A DNA stretch of 64,000 nucleotides, from contig NZ_JBPDIH010000003.1 in NCBI RefSeq assembly GCF_052030545.1, positions 372,001 through 436,000 on the forward strand, read 5' to 3'. A model generated the notes under the pieces. That model was not told the origin of the DNA and did no database searches. It saw only the letters and a program-made list of their open reading frames with translations. Every line of letters starts with the position of its first letter. Position 1 is the stretch's first letter. The DNA comes from CANMXU01 sp052030545 (GTDB taxonomy: Bacteria; Pseudomonadota; Gammaproteobacteria; Enterobacterales; Alteromonadaceae). This document shows, piece by piece, positions 7,302-15,870 of the stretch. The translations under genes were made by a program, and so were the position numbers.

Positions 7302-9596
7302 TTAGTGGGTTTTATATAACTTATTTACTGGTACATCTTTTATTTTTTGTACTTCACCATTACGCCATTTAATATCAATCGACTTAATGATTTCTTCTGA
7401 TCCCAAGCCAAAATGCACAATATTGATCAGACTTTGAGAAAACGACTCGCCAGTAGAACCGACGCGTTTAAGGTAACGTTTACCCGAACCTGTGGTTAGT
7501 GTAACCACGGCTGAAACAGGATCGATATTATCTTTAGGGCTATAGTCAACATGTACTAAGGCATAATTGCCAAGCTCTTTAGTGTCATTTTGGTATAAAT
7601 ACCAATGGCCTTCTTCTTCACTACCATTGAGTAAATCTATTTTACCGTCTAAGTCAAAATCAAATGCTTGCCCCATATCTCCGTGCCCAGGATCATTGAT
7701 ATCTTTCGCGCCATGAGCAGTAAACTGTTCGAATGCACCTTTACCGTTATTTAATAACACTAAATCGGCAATTCTTTCTCGAAGAAAACCATAGCGATAA
7801 ACAAACATATCTTCATGGCCATCGTTGTTTAAATCACCATGAGTCACCCCCCAGTGATCTCCACCTGTTGGTATATTCCACTGAGCAGAACCATCAACAA
7901 AATGGTCGCCTTGATTAATAATAAGCACATCAGATTCGTTTCTGTTATTAGCTTGCCAGTCGTAATTCACATCATTTAACCCCGTAAGGGAAAAAGTCAC
8001 CGTCCAATAAACGTTTTGTGTTCTAACCCACTCGGCTTGCCATTGTCCATTACCTAAGTAACCGATATACAAACCATTTTCTTTACGTTCTTCCGGCCAG
8101 CCTAGTGCATCATCAACATCGATATCAAGGTAGTCGTCAGCATATTTCATTTCTGCTGGTAACTGTGAGACTTGAAAACCTTTAGCTTTAACAATTTTTC
8201 TCTGTTTATCTTTACCTAAGAATATTGCATAGCCACCGTTATACTGACGGTAGGTTAATTCCATATCTGATAACTTTATCGCACCGTCACTTTGAAAACT
8301 AATGGCAGTTGTGCCTTTTTCGCCATCATCTCGTATATCAAGTTTCTTTTTATTGGGGTTAAAATCGATCGATTTTTTTGATAATAAATAATGCGTTTTA
8401 CCACGAGCAAAATAGAGATCTAACAAACCGTCGTTATTGACATCAACATCGGTTGCAGTGATCACCGCACTCTTTCCTTTAATTGCGTTTGGTAACCATT
8501 TCTCTGACACATCGGTAAAGGTTAAATCACCATTGTTTTGCCATAACGACACAGGTGAGAAAACAACAAAGTCATCTTTTCCGTCATGATTAAAGTCAGT
8601 AATTAATACTCGCTCACCCGCTGAATCTTCAACACCTTTAATGTTTATTTTCTTGAATGTACCATCGCCATTATTGTGGTAAAAAATTTGTTGTGGACCG
8701 TCGTAATTTGGCGTTTTAGCGTTAAATAAAGCCAGATCTAATTTGCCATCTAGGTCTAAATCAATCCAACGAGGTGCTCGTCCGCGTGCAGGTGTCGCAA
8801 TGCCTGCCTTGGCAGAAACATTGATATAATTACCATTATCATTATTAAAAAGTGCATATGACGTTGGGCTAGTTCCATTTGCGCCGCCCAAGGCAACCAT
8901 TAAATCTAAATCACCATCATTGTCATAATCACCAAAAGATGAACCATGGAAGTCTTGCGGACTTGGAAATAAACGCTTAATAGAAACTTTGCCATTCCCC
9001 TGATTAGTCACTAACTGCGTGGGGATATGATTATGATTATTTAAAGCAAAGTCATAATCGCCATCGTTATCAATATCGCCAATCGACGGTCCGCCATATT
9101 TGTAAGTTTCTTCCGTGACTAACCCGATTGCTTTTGAAACATCTTTAAAGTTTGGTAACACTAGCTCATTAACGTCCTCGAAGTGCACCGCGCTTATGGT
9201 AATGTTATTGCTTCGGCCAGAAAATCTAAGCGTTTGTTGGCCCAATTTATTGAAATTTACCAAGGCATTTAAGGTTTGCTTACCCGCTTTAGGCACATCA
9301 ATATTATCAATTAATAATTCATCGTCTGCATATAAGCTTAAACTGCCATAACCTTTATCAACATCTACCTCGATGACGAGTTTTTTTAACAAAGTTCCAT
9401 TAACAGTGTACGGAACTTTGAAATCACGCAGGTTATTAATGATGATATTTTTTTCAACAAAATTTAATGACTGAGTTTGAAAGCTCGATATCAAGTTTTC
9501 ATCGGGCGTTGTTATATTATTGCATGCACTTAATGAATACATTGCTGTTGCAACAGCAAAAAATTGCAGTGCTCTTTTGTTGCTATAGGTGGTCAT
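7302..9596 (-). CDS. FG-GAP/VCBS beta-propeller lipoprotein with C-terminal ASPIC/UnbV domain
   Basis: This 764-residue lipoprotein has lipobox LSAC with Cys25. A beta-rich segment at about 40-120 could be a carbohydrate-binding-like domain. Calcium-binding FG-GAP/VCBS blades follow, with repeated D-x-D-x-D-G loops such as DIDNDGDYDF, DYDNDGDLDL, DLDLDGKLDL, DVNNDGLLDL, DLNNDGHEDM and DFDLDGKIDL. The C-terminal 70 residues (VVTLTTGSGKRYLKRVG ... IDIKWRNGEVQKI) fit the ASPIC/UnbV domain of CRTAC1-like proteins. Roughly 150 residues between blades, around 350-500, do not follow the repeat. The gene is transcribed leftwards from its own 334-base upstream region, separate from the DUF1080-cytochrome-propeller unit. 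Such proteins recur in marine polysaccharide loci; the exact role is unknown, with surface glycan binding or adhesion plausible. Confidence 0.8.
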   Translation of the reverse strand: MTTYSNKRALQFFAVATAMYSLSACNNITTPDENLISSFQTQSLNFVEKNIIINNLRDFKVPYTVNGTLLKKLVIEVDVDKGYGSLSLYADDELLIDNIDVPKAGKQTLNALVNFNKLGQQTLRFSGRSNNITISAVHFEDVNELVLPNFKDVSKAIGLVTEETYKYGGPSIGDIDNDGDYDFALNNHNHIPTQLVTNQGNGKVSIKRLFPSPQDFHGSSFGDYDNDGDLDLMVALGGANGTSPTSYALFNNDNGNYINVSAKAGIATPARGRAPRWIDLDLDGKLDLALFNAKTPNYDGPQQIFYHNNGDGTFKKINIKGVEDSAGERVLITDFNHDGKDDFVVFSPVSLWQNNGDLTFTDVSEKWLPNAIKGKSAVITATDVDVNNDGLLDLYFARGKTHYLLSKKSIDFNPNKKKLDIRDDGEKGTTAISFQSDGAIKLSDMELTYRQYNGGYAIFLGKDKQRKIVKAKGFQVSQLPAEMKYADDYLDIDVDDALGWPEERKENGLYIGYLGNGQWQAEWVRTQNVYWTVTFSLTGLNDVNYDWQANNRNESDVLIINQGDHFVDGSAQWNIPTGGDHWGVTHGDLNNDGHEDMFVYRYGFLRERIADLVLLNNGKGAFEQFTAHGAKDINDPGHGDMGQAFDFDLDGKIDLLNGSEEEGHWYLYQNDTKELGNYALVHVDYSPKDNIDPVSAVVTLTTGSGKRYLKRVGSTGESFSQSLINIVHFGLGSEEIIKSIDIKWRNGEVQKIKDVPVNKLYKTH

Positions 9597-9678
9597 AATA
9601 GTCCTTAACTTTTCAGAATTAATTTCTTCTCAGCCGGTTATATTGAGCCAGTTATTTTTAATAAAAATTTATGAATAA

Positions 9679-9695
9679 TGTTAATTGTTTACAAT
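9679..9695. promoter_or_regulatory. Putative operator, copy 2
   Basis: On the minus strand this reads ATTGTAAACAATTAACA, matching copy 1 (342-358) at 15 of 17 positions. It lies 83 bases upstream of the FG-GAP lipoprotein start. The regulatory role is inferred only from the recurrence. Confidence 0.35.
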
Positions 9696-9811
9696 AATAA
9701 CAGAAGAAAATTTTTTTGTTTATGCCTTATCAAAAATAACTTGAATATCAATACCGAAGATAATGAAAACTAGCGTCACCAAAGACGCATTTTTAATGCT
9801 TTTGGCGAGTT

Positions 9812-9849
9812 TAAAACTTGCTACAACTGAATGCTATCGTGTAGCAAGT
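9812..9849 (-). terminator. Probable terminator of the DUF1080-cytochrome-propeller unit
   Basis: A perfect 10-bp inverted repeat (ACTTGCTACA at 9816-9825, TGTAGCAAGT at 9840-9849) has a 14-base loop and is followed on the minus strand by TTTTAAA. It lies about 80 bases past the stop of the propeller gene. The T tract is short, so efficiency is uncertain. Confidence 0.55.
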
Positions 9850-9930
9850 GAGTAACCTTATTATATGTTTTTACAAAGTTTCTATATGGCTAGTACTCAT
9901 ATTAGGGCTAGCCTTATCAAGTTTATATGC

Positions 9931-11388
9931 TTATTGAATAAGTTGATTTAATGTATAGTAAACGCTACCGACACTTACCTGACGATCGTTAATATCTTTT
10001 ATGTTAGTAAAGTCTATTTGCACAACTTTATCGGCAGTCAGTGGTAGTTCTATGTCGACTTCATAGCCGTCTTGTGACAAGTTCACTTGACTTATTTTTA
10101 AGCGCTTTTGGTTATGTTTTGGCGAACCATAATTACTGGAATAATGATAATTCCATTCTTGGGCATTAAAATGTGTTGCGATAACACTGTCTACGTCTAG
10201 TTTTTCGGTAAATTTGAGTTTAAACCCTTTTTTAGTGAGCTTAATATCTAATAGTTCAAATGGATTGCTTCCATCCCAAACAACTTTCTGTAAACCAAAC
10301 GGCTTACCGCCTTTTGCGCCCCAACCTCTTGCTGTTTGTCCTACCCAAAGTTGTCCATGCTTGTCAAAATTGACGCGAATGTTGCCACTTTGAAAGTTAT
10401 TCATAAAGTTAATGACTGCACCTTGATAAACACCATTCACTTTATCTAATAGTACTCGAAAGATATTTGACTGAGTTTGGTCGCCAATAAAAATCTGCCC
10501 CGAAAAAGGTCCAAATTTTCCAGCGGTTGTATCCCACTCAGGGTTACCTGGCGAGTTTGCCACTTCTACGTGAGGTATCCAAACAACAGGTTTTTCGCTC
10601 ATTGCTGCTAATGTTTCTAGCGGCAGCGCCGAAATACTTTTTTTAGTGTGACCTTCAATTTCAATGAGTGATACTGGGTGCCCGTAAAATTTATCTTTTT
10701 GTAATAAGTGCATTTTAGACGTTGGTACCCAATCACCTTGGTTGTCAGTGAAAAACACTTCGCCTTGCGGGCTAGCACCAATACCAGCAGGAGAGCGTAA
10801 ACCCCAAGCATAAGGAATAAATTCACCCGCTTGATTAACTTGAAAAGCAAAGCCGCGGTAGCCACCTGCACTTCCCATCGCGCCAAGTGAAAAAGCATTC
10901 GGATTACCATGGCTTAGATTGAGGGTCCCGTATAGATTACCTTTGTCGTCTTTTACTGGACCGAAAGTAAATTCATGATAATTATCATGAAATTCCCAAT
11001 CGCCGGCCACATATTCGTAGCTATCAGAAATACCGTCATTATTGGTATCTGTCAGGCGGGTTAGCTCTGGTTTTTGGGCAACAAGTACCGAACCATCGTC
11101 ATCTATTAATAAACCGGTTGGTTCATGAAGCCCTTCGGCAAATTTAAACCATTGTTCATTGGTATAACGCCACACATCACCAAAACGCGTGGCGACATAA
11201 ACTGTGCCATCTTTGGCGCTGTCTAAACCGGTAATATGAAAACGCACATCTTTTGGGGTTTCAATTGTTTCTATGCTATATCCATCCGGTTTGTATATTT
11301 TTGTAGGGGCATTTTGTGCAAAACTACATAGTGACACTAACGAAAAAGCTATGGCGGTAAGCGGGAATTTTATTTTTAACATCGTCAA
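9931..11388 (-). CDS. Periplasmic beta-propeller protein, sorbosone/PQQ sugar dehydrogenase-like
   Basis: This 485-residue protein has a signal peptide ending in SFAQNA at about residue 26. The body has propeller features of the NHL/glucose-sorbosone dehydrogenase-like group: TKDVRF-type opening, GTVYVATRFGDVW, GLLIDDDGSVLVAQ, RGFAFQVN, AWGLRSPAGIGASPQGEVFFTDNQGDWVPTS and FIGDQTQSNIFRV. The C-terminal ~110 residues form a separate beta-rich segment. In Bacteroidetes and PVC bacteria related propellers are encoded next to, or fused with, haem c domains, as here where a cytochrome c gene precedes it by 5 bases. I therefore infer a periplasmic sugar oxidation system passing electrons to cytochrome c. 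PQQ ligands could not be confirmed by eye, so a dehydrogenase activity is not proven. Confidence 0.7.
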   Translation of the reverse strand: MTMLKIKFPLTAIAFSLVSLCSFAQNAPTKIYKPDGYSIETIETPKDVRFHITGLDSAKDGTVYVATRFGDVWRYTNEQWFKFAEGLHEPTGLLIDDDGSVLVAQKPELTRLTDTNNDGISDSYEYVAGDWEFHDNYHEFTFGPVKDDKGNLYGTLNLSHGNPNAFSLGAMGSAGGYRGFAFQVNQAGEFIPYAWGLRSPAGIGASPQGEVFFTDNQGDWVPTSKMHLLQKDKFYGHPVSLIEIEGHTKKSISALPLETLAAMSEKPVVWIPHVEVANSPGNPEWDTTAGKFGPFSGQIFIGDQTQSNIFRVLLDKVNGVYQGAVINFMNNFQSGNIRVNFDKHGQLWVGQTARGWGAKGGKPFGLQKVVWDGSNPFELLDIKLTKKGFKLKFTEKLDVDSVIATHFNAQEWNYHYSSNYGSPKHNQKRLKISQVNLSQDGYEVDIELPLTADKVVQIDFTNIKDINDRQVSVGSVYYTLNQLIQ

Positions 11389-11393
11389 ATCTT

Positions 11394-12740
11394 CTATTTA
11401 TTAATCTGAGCAGAAACAGTAAAGCCGCCTTGAGTATCTGGTGTAATAAACGCCTTGCTATCGTTTATTTTACCCTTGGATACAAGCCAACTCAGTTTAT
11501 TGCGTTGTGGTAGGTTAATTGTTAATGGCGCTTTTGTTGCTGACGTAATTTGGTAGTGAAAATCAATACGGTGATCATTAGTAGCACGCGCTGTTAGTGC
11601 GTATTCAACCCCTGCAATTTGATAATTAAATACCGGCTCTTGGTCAATCATTTGATAGCCTTTGTACATACATTTAGTGTTGGTCGCTTGATGATTAACG
11701 CTGTTAGGTGAATGAAATACCCAGTCGCCTAACGGTAAACTGCCATCTTGCCCTCTGCCACCAACATTTGGACCGACATTAAGCAGGTCTCCTTGCCATA
11801 AACCCACAATGGCACATGTTCGCGTATTAAAGGCATAATTTATTTTGGCGGGCAAACCAACAGAAACAGAATACGGTGGTACCTTCATCACCTTTTTACG
11901 TTGTACTATGGTTTTGCTAACCGCCTTCACCTCAACCTTTTTTTCTGCCATTATTGCTCGAGCACGAGTTGATATTGGAAACAACTTAATCGATAAATCA
12001 TCATTGGTGACAATTAAAGGAAGGTTTCTTTGATTAAGCTTATTTTTGCCCGAATGGTAGCTCAATTTTAGATGTTGTTTTCCACGGGCTAATTTCCAGA
12101 CGGGATCCCACTCACCTTCGCGCTTAACTTGTTTACCATTAACTTCAACCGTCAGGTCTATTCGCTTGCCCCACTGAACCCAAATTTGGGTAACTTGATC
12201 CTTGAATGTATAAAAATCACCTTCAAACTCAATAATATAGTTTTGAATTTCAGGAAGCTGAAAATCAGCAAAATTATTGGCAAGACTACCTTGTTTTATT
12301 AATTTACTGGCTTTGATCACTTTGTCGTTTTTATCAGTCATCTGATAAATTTTATAAGTTAACTTATCAAAACCGACTCGTTTAGACAGCACATATGCAA
12401 CGATGGATTGTAATTCTGCTTCTGAATAAACCGCATCAAAGCCTGGCATACCAGCCTTTGCAAAGCCTTTTTTTATATTTGATAAAATACTTGAAGGTTG
12501 GCTTCCATGTATCCATTCGCCGTCTTTAAGATTAAAACCAGATGCTCCACTTAAATCTTTGGAATGGCACGAGGCGCACATTTGATTAAATAATGTTTGG
12601 CCTTGTGTTGTTGTTTTTTTATCTTGTGAAAGCGCGACAATTTTATCATCGAGTGAATTAGCATTAACATTTGTCGACGCTAATAAAACAAACATACTTA
12701 GCATTGTCTTTTTGCATAAGTATCTGATGGTATTGATCAT
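11394..12740 (-). CDS. Secreted c-type cytochrome with C-terminal beta-rich domain
   Basis: This 448-residue protein would carry electrons in the periplasm. A signal peptide (residues 1-28, ending NVNANS) is followed by a mono-haem cytochrome c domain at about 45-120, with CASCH at 55-59 and an AGMPGF loop supplying the axial Met. The remainder is a beta-rich region of unknown function that includes WQGDLLNVGPNVGGRGQDG. An open frame extends upstream to 12869 but overlaps the DUF1080 gene by about 130 bases. The Met at 12740 is preferred because it gives a proper signal peptide, has GGGAATTA upstream and lies one base after the DUF1080 stop, which suggests coupling. The likely partner is the propeller protein downstream. 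Confidence 0.8.
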   Translation of the reverse strand: MINTIRYLCKKTMLSMFVLLASTNVNANSLDDKIVALSQDKKTTTQGQTLFNQMCASCHSKDLSGASGFNLKDGEWIHGSQPSSILSNIKKGFAKAGMPGFDAVYSEAELQSIVAYVLSKRVGFDKLTYKIYQMTDKNDKVIKASKLIKQGSLANNFADFQLPEIQNYIIEFEGDFYTFKDQVTQIWVQWGKRIDLTVEVNGKQVKREGEWDPVWKLARGKQHLKLSYHSGKNKLNQRNLPLIVTNDDLSIKLFPISTRARAIMAEKKVEVKAVSKTIVQRKKVMKVPPYSVSVGLPAKINYAFNTRTCAIVGLWQGDLLNVGPNVGGRGQDGSLPLGDWVFHSPNSVNHQATNTKCMYKGYQMIDQEPVFNYQIAGVEYALTARATNDHRIDFHYQITSATKAPLTINLPQRNKLSWLVSKGKINDSKAFITPDTQGGFTVSAQINK

Positions 12741-12741
12741 A

Positions 12742-13473
12742 CTATAATTCCCTAACCCAAATATTGCGGTAACTGACTTTGTCACCGTGATCCTGTAAAA
12801 CAATAGGGGCACAGCCATGAGCTTGGTACGATGGCTTTCCTCTATAAACAGTTCTACCTTGCAGTTCAAAATGGTTTTGAACCAAAATACCGTTGTGTAA
12901 CACGGTTACGTATGCTGGAGTTTTTAATGATTTGTCATGATTAAATTCAGGAGACGTAAAGATAATGTCAAAACTATTCCATTCACCAGTTGGACGCATT
13001 GCATTGACCATGGGTGCAGACTGTTTATAAATAGCTGCTGCTTGGCCATTGCTATAGGTTTGGTTTTGATATGAGTCCAATACTTGTACCTCATATCGGC
13101 CTTGCATAAATATGCCGCTATTCCCTAATTTTTGTCCTTTTTTTCCTTGCGCTTTGGCAGGTGAACGCCATTCTAGGTGTAATTGCATATTACAAAAACT
13201 TTGTTTTGTTTTGATGCTACCTGAGCCTGGGCTGACAGTTACCACCCCCTGTTCAATTTGCCATTGTGGTATTTTGCCGTGGTTATCTTGCCAAGCATCG
13301 AGGTCTGTACCGTCAAACAATGAAAAAGCATCCGACGGAATTTTGCCCGGCGTAACGATTTCTGGTACTGGAGTCCATTGTTCGGTTACTTTAGGATCAA
13401 TCTTATTTGCACTTACCGCGCAACTTAAACTCACTAAACCTATCAACCATATGTATATTATTCTTTTCATCAT
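12742..13473 (-). CDS. DUF1080 family protein (3-keto-disaccharide hydrolase domain), secreted
   Basis: This 243-residue protein consists of a signal peptide (about residues 1-22, ending AVSA) and one jelly-roll DUF1080 domain. Motifs are FSLFDGTDLDAWQ, WRSPAKAQGKKG, GNSGIFMQGRYEVQVLDSY and PIVLQDHGDKVSYRNIWVREL. Members of this family have been linked to hydrolysis of 3-keto-glycosides, which arise when a dehydrogenase oxidises the C3 hydroxyl of a sugar. It is the first gene of a leftward unit with a cytochrome c and a sugar-dehydrogenase-like propeller, which fits an oxidise-then-cleave route. A second Met three bases in (13470) is an alternative start. A weak lipobox around SLSC makes lipidation possible but unlikely. 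Confidence 0.85.
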   Translation of the reverse strand: MMKRIIYIWLIGLVSLSCAVSANKIDPKVTEQWTPVPEIVTPGKIPSDAFSLFDGTDLDAWQDNHGKIPQWQIEQGVVTVSPGSGSIKTKQSFCNMQLHLEWRSPAKAQGKKGQKLGNSGIFMQGRYEVQVLDSYQNQTYSNGQAAAIYKQSAPMVNAMRPTGEWNSFDIIFTSPEFNHDKSLKTPAYVTVLHNGILVQNHFELQGRTVYRGKPSYQAHGCAPIVLQDHGDKVSYRNIWVREL

Positions 13474-13847
13474 ATTCCATAAAGAAATTTATATAAGTAC
13501 AGCAAACATCTGAAATACATACATATTTCCATAATAAATCTCATCTGCATTGGTATTTTTGACTTATATGCCAATCAATAGCATCAATCAAGGTTAACAT
13601 CGTTTTGCATATAAAATAAATAGTTTACATTTAATAACCAAAACAAAAGCGTCACAAACACAAGGTCAAAATCAAAGATTAATATTAAAATTCAAACCCT
13701 TATAATTATTGATAACATTTAACAATTTTATTTTATTCTGGTTCACCGACTGCTTTTAAGCTTATAGTGAAAAAAAACGTATTGATTAACCATTGCTAAA
13801 TATTACAAGCGATGTGGTACGTGCATATATAAATAACAGGATGTGAA
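13474..13847. promoter_or_regulatory. Divergent intergenic region, DUF1080 / sulfatase
   Basis: This is 374 bases of AT-rich DNA between diverging units, so it should hold promoters for both directions. No promoter matches consensus well enough to call. It contains copy 3 of the TTGTTAACAATTTA-like motif. Confidence 0.5.
13708..13724. promoter_or_regulatory. Putative operator, copy 3
   Basis: ATTGATAACATTTAACA matches copy 1 (342-358) at 13 of 17 positions and copy 2 at 13 of 17. It lies between the divergent DUF1080 and sulfatase units and could serve both. This is the weaker half of the set. Confidence 0.25.
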
Positions 13848-13946
13848 ATGCTTAAGTATTGGTTTATTTTGTTACAAGCCCTTGTATTTTTTGGCTGCAA
13901 TACAACGACTGAATTCTGTGAAGACACTGAGGTAGCAGCAATATAA
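13848..13946 (+). pseudogene. Lipoprotein leader of the sulfatase, split off by a frameshift
   Basis: ATG at 13848 has AACAGGA upstream and opens a 32-codon frame encoding a hydrophobic segment and a lipobox-like VFFGC with the Cys at residue 17. It ends with TAA at 13944-13946. The sulfatase core continues in the +1 frame: reading upstream from 13960 gives NILYIMTDDN, the canonical sulfatase N-terminus, but that frame meets TAG at 13933. Removing one base around 13941-13944 (sequence AATATAAC) joins the frames as VAAYNILYIMTDDN and gives a 533-residue lipoprotein sulfatase. Confidence 0.7.
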
Positions 13947-13959
13947 CATTCTATATATT

Positions 13960-15450
13960 ATGACCGACGATAACTCAGCTCAAGCAATTGGTAGGTATGG
14001 CGGGCGTTTGGCATCTCTAAATCCTACACCACATTTAGATAAACTTGCTCAGGAAGGAATGGTATTCGATAATGTCTTCGTCACTAATTCGATTTGCAGC
14101 CCGAGCAGAGCGTCAATTATTACAGGGCAATATAGCCAAACCAATGGCGTTCAAGACTTAAAAGGAGGCATCAGCGAAGAGAAACAATACTTGCCTAAAG
14201 AAATGAAGAAAGCGGGTTATGAAACCGCTTTAGTGGGAAAATGGCATTTGAAACATGAACCAAAAGCATTTGATTATTACCAAGTATTACCCGGACAAGG
14301 ACGATATTTTGATCCTGAGTTTAGAGTTAGAGGCAATAAATCTTGGCCACTAGAAACTAAAAAATACCGTGGACATTCATCAGATATCGTTACTGATATT
14401 TCAATTAATTGGTTAAAAAACAGAAAATCGGGCAAACCATTTTTCTTAATGCATCAGTTCAAAGCGCCCCATGATTACTTTGAGTATGCTGATCGATATA
14501 ATCACTATTTAGCACAAGAAACCATACCTGAACCTGTCGACCTATATGGTATTAAAAAGAGTTTTGGCTCTCCGGCTACACGGGGTTATAACGACGAACT
14601 GGTCAGCGAGATTGGTACATCTATTTCGAAACGTAATCCACGTCGCAATTATGGACAACATTATAATATCGATCCTAATTTATCCGATAAAGACTATACA
14701 CACCAAGCGTATGTGAAAGGTTATCTTAGGTGCATAAAAGGTGTGGATGATAATATCGCACGCCTGATTCAAGCATTAAAAGACCAAGGTTTATATGAAA
14801 ATACAATCATCGTATATACCTCAGATCAAGGCATGATGTTAGGAGAGCATGACTATCAAGATAAGCGATGGATTTGGGATGAATCTATTAAAATGCCATT
14901 TATCATTAAGCACCCAAATATGCCCAATGTAGGGCAGCGGAGTGACTTATTAATTAATAACACAGACTTTGCTCCATTTCTGTTGGATTTAGTCGGTAAA
15001 CCCACCCCTCAATACATGCAAGGGCGCAGTTTTAAGTCAGCATTATACGGGAAAACACCAGACAATTGGCGTACCGCGACCTTATATCGTTATTGGACCC
15101 ATCGTATGTATCATGACGTTCCTGCTCATACAGGACTGCGCACTAAGGATTATAAATTAATTTTCTTTTACGGCGATAATTACCGTGACCTGCCTTTTAC
15201 CTTTTATGATAAAAACTGGCGTAAAACTACAGGAAAAGAACCAAACAAAATGGTAACACCAGCAGGTTGGGAGTTATATGATTTACGAAATGATCCTAAC
15301 GAGCTAAATAATGTTTATCATGATAATCGTTATCGCTCCATTATTGACGAGCTAAAAGCCGAACTAAAAAAACAGCGGTTAACGTATAATGAAACTGATA
15401 GGAATTACCTTAGAATGCAAACTATTTTCAACAAGCATTTTAACGATTAA
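13960..15450 (+). CDS. S1 family (formylglycine) sulfatase core, frameshifted from its leader
   Basis: This sulfatase would remove sulfate esters, probably from a sulfated galactan. The active-site motif C-S-P-S-R is at residues 46-50 counted from the Met at 13960; the Cys must be converted to formylglycine by a maturase encoded elsewhere. The metal-binding MTDD, ASIITGQY, GKWHLKHE and the late YTSDQGMMLGEHD and DKRWIWDESIKMPF segments are all present, so the catalytic core looks intact. The open frame starts inside the first beta strand and the ATG at 13960 lacks a ribosome binding site. The natural start is most likely 13848, with a one-base frameshift between. The gene may therefore be inactive, recoded or affected by a sequence error. 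The specific substrate cannot be told. Confidence 0.85.
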   Translation: MTDDNSAQAIGRYGGRLASLNPTPHLDKLAQEGMVFDNVFVTNSICSPSRASIITGQYSQTNGVQDLKGGISEEKQYLPKEMKKAGYETALVGKWHLKHEPKAFDYYQVLPGQGRYFDPEFRVRGNKSWPLETKKYRGHSSDIVTDISINWLKNRKSGKPFFLMHQFKAPHDYFEYADRYNHYLAQETIPEPVDLYGIKKSFGSPATRGYNDELVSEIGTSISKRNPRRNYGQHYNIDPNLSDKDYTHQAYVKGYLRCIKGVDDNIARLIQALKDQGLYENTIIVYTSDQGMMLGEHDYQDKRWIWDESIKMPFIIKHPNMPNVGQRSDLLINNTDFAPFLLDLVGKPTPQYMQGRSFKSALYGKTPDNWRTATLYRYWTHRMYHDVPAHTGLRTKDYKLIFFYGDNYRDLPFTFYDKNWRKTTGKEPNKMVTPAGWELYDLRNDPNELNNVYHDNRYRSIIDELKAELKKQRLTYNETDRNYLRMQTIFNKHFND

Positions 15451-15483
15451 CCCACCTGTTGTCCGTAATACAGTTAGGAATAA

Positions 15484-15505
15484 AGCGTAATAACGCTCTT
15501 TCTTA
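15484..15505 (+). terminator. Weak terminator after the sulfatase
   Basis: AGCGT/ACGCT form a 5-bp stem (15484-15488, 15493-15497) with an AATA loop and a CTTTCTT tail, about 35 bases past the stop codon. The following 400 bases to the PhoD-like gene hold two near-identical 15-mers, TTTCTTAGCTGTGCC and TTTCTTAGCTTTGCC, and no gene. Confidence 0.4.
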
Positions 15506-15717
15506 GCTGTGCCTTTTTCTTAACTTTTCCTTTTCTTAGCTTTGCCCTTATATCGTTGCTTGCCACTGCTTAATCATAACTAATGATATCTGCAATACCT
15601 ATCCTAGCAGCGACATGCTTTGTCAAAACACAAACATAGCTAATAAACAGATACTTACATATTAGATGAGCGTTTCCTTCATATTGCATTGTGAATTATC
15701 TTTACAAAATATTGTAT

Positions 15718-15735
15718 TTTGTTAACATTTAAACA
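15718..15735. promoter_or_regulatory. Putative operator, copy 4
   Basis: TTTGTTAACATTTAAACA contains the TGTTAACA palindrome of copy 1 and similar flanks. It lies about 135 bases upstream of the PhoD-like gene. The regulatory role is inference from recurrence. Confidence 0.3.
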
Positions 15736-15870
15736 AGTGTGCATTAAATATTAATAATAGGCATCGTATCAAAACTCATTAAATATAATGCTAACTGCCG
15801 CTCATATTTAACAGTTTAAAACGGTCTCCATTGGTTAATGCTGACAGCTAGTAAATTCAAGAAGGTTAAA

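Noticed and set aside
12741..12869. N-terminal extension of the cytochrome c gene
   Set aside because: It overlaps the DUF1080 coding region by about 130 bases and would bury the signal peptide; the start at 12740 fits better.
15500..15547. Two near-identical 15-mers (TTTCTTAGCTGTGCC / TTTCTTAGCTTTGCC) as a possible mobile element end or CRISPR-like repeat
   Set aside because: Only two copies in a pyrimidine-rich stretch, with no regular spacing or flanking duplication.
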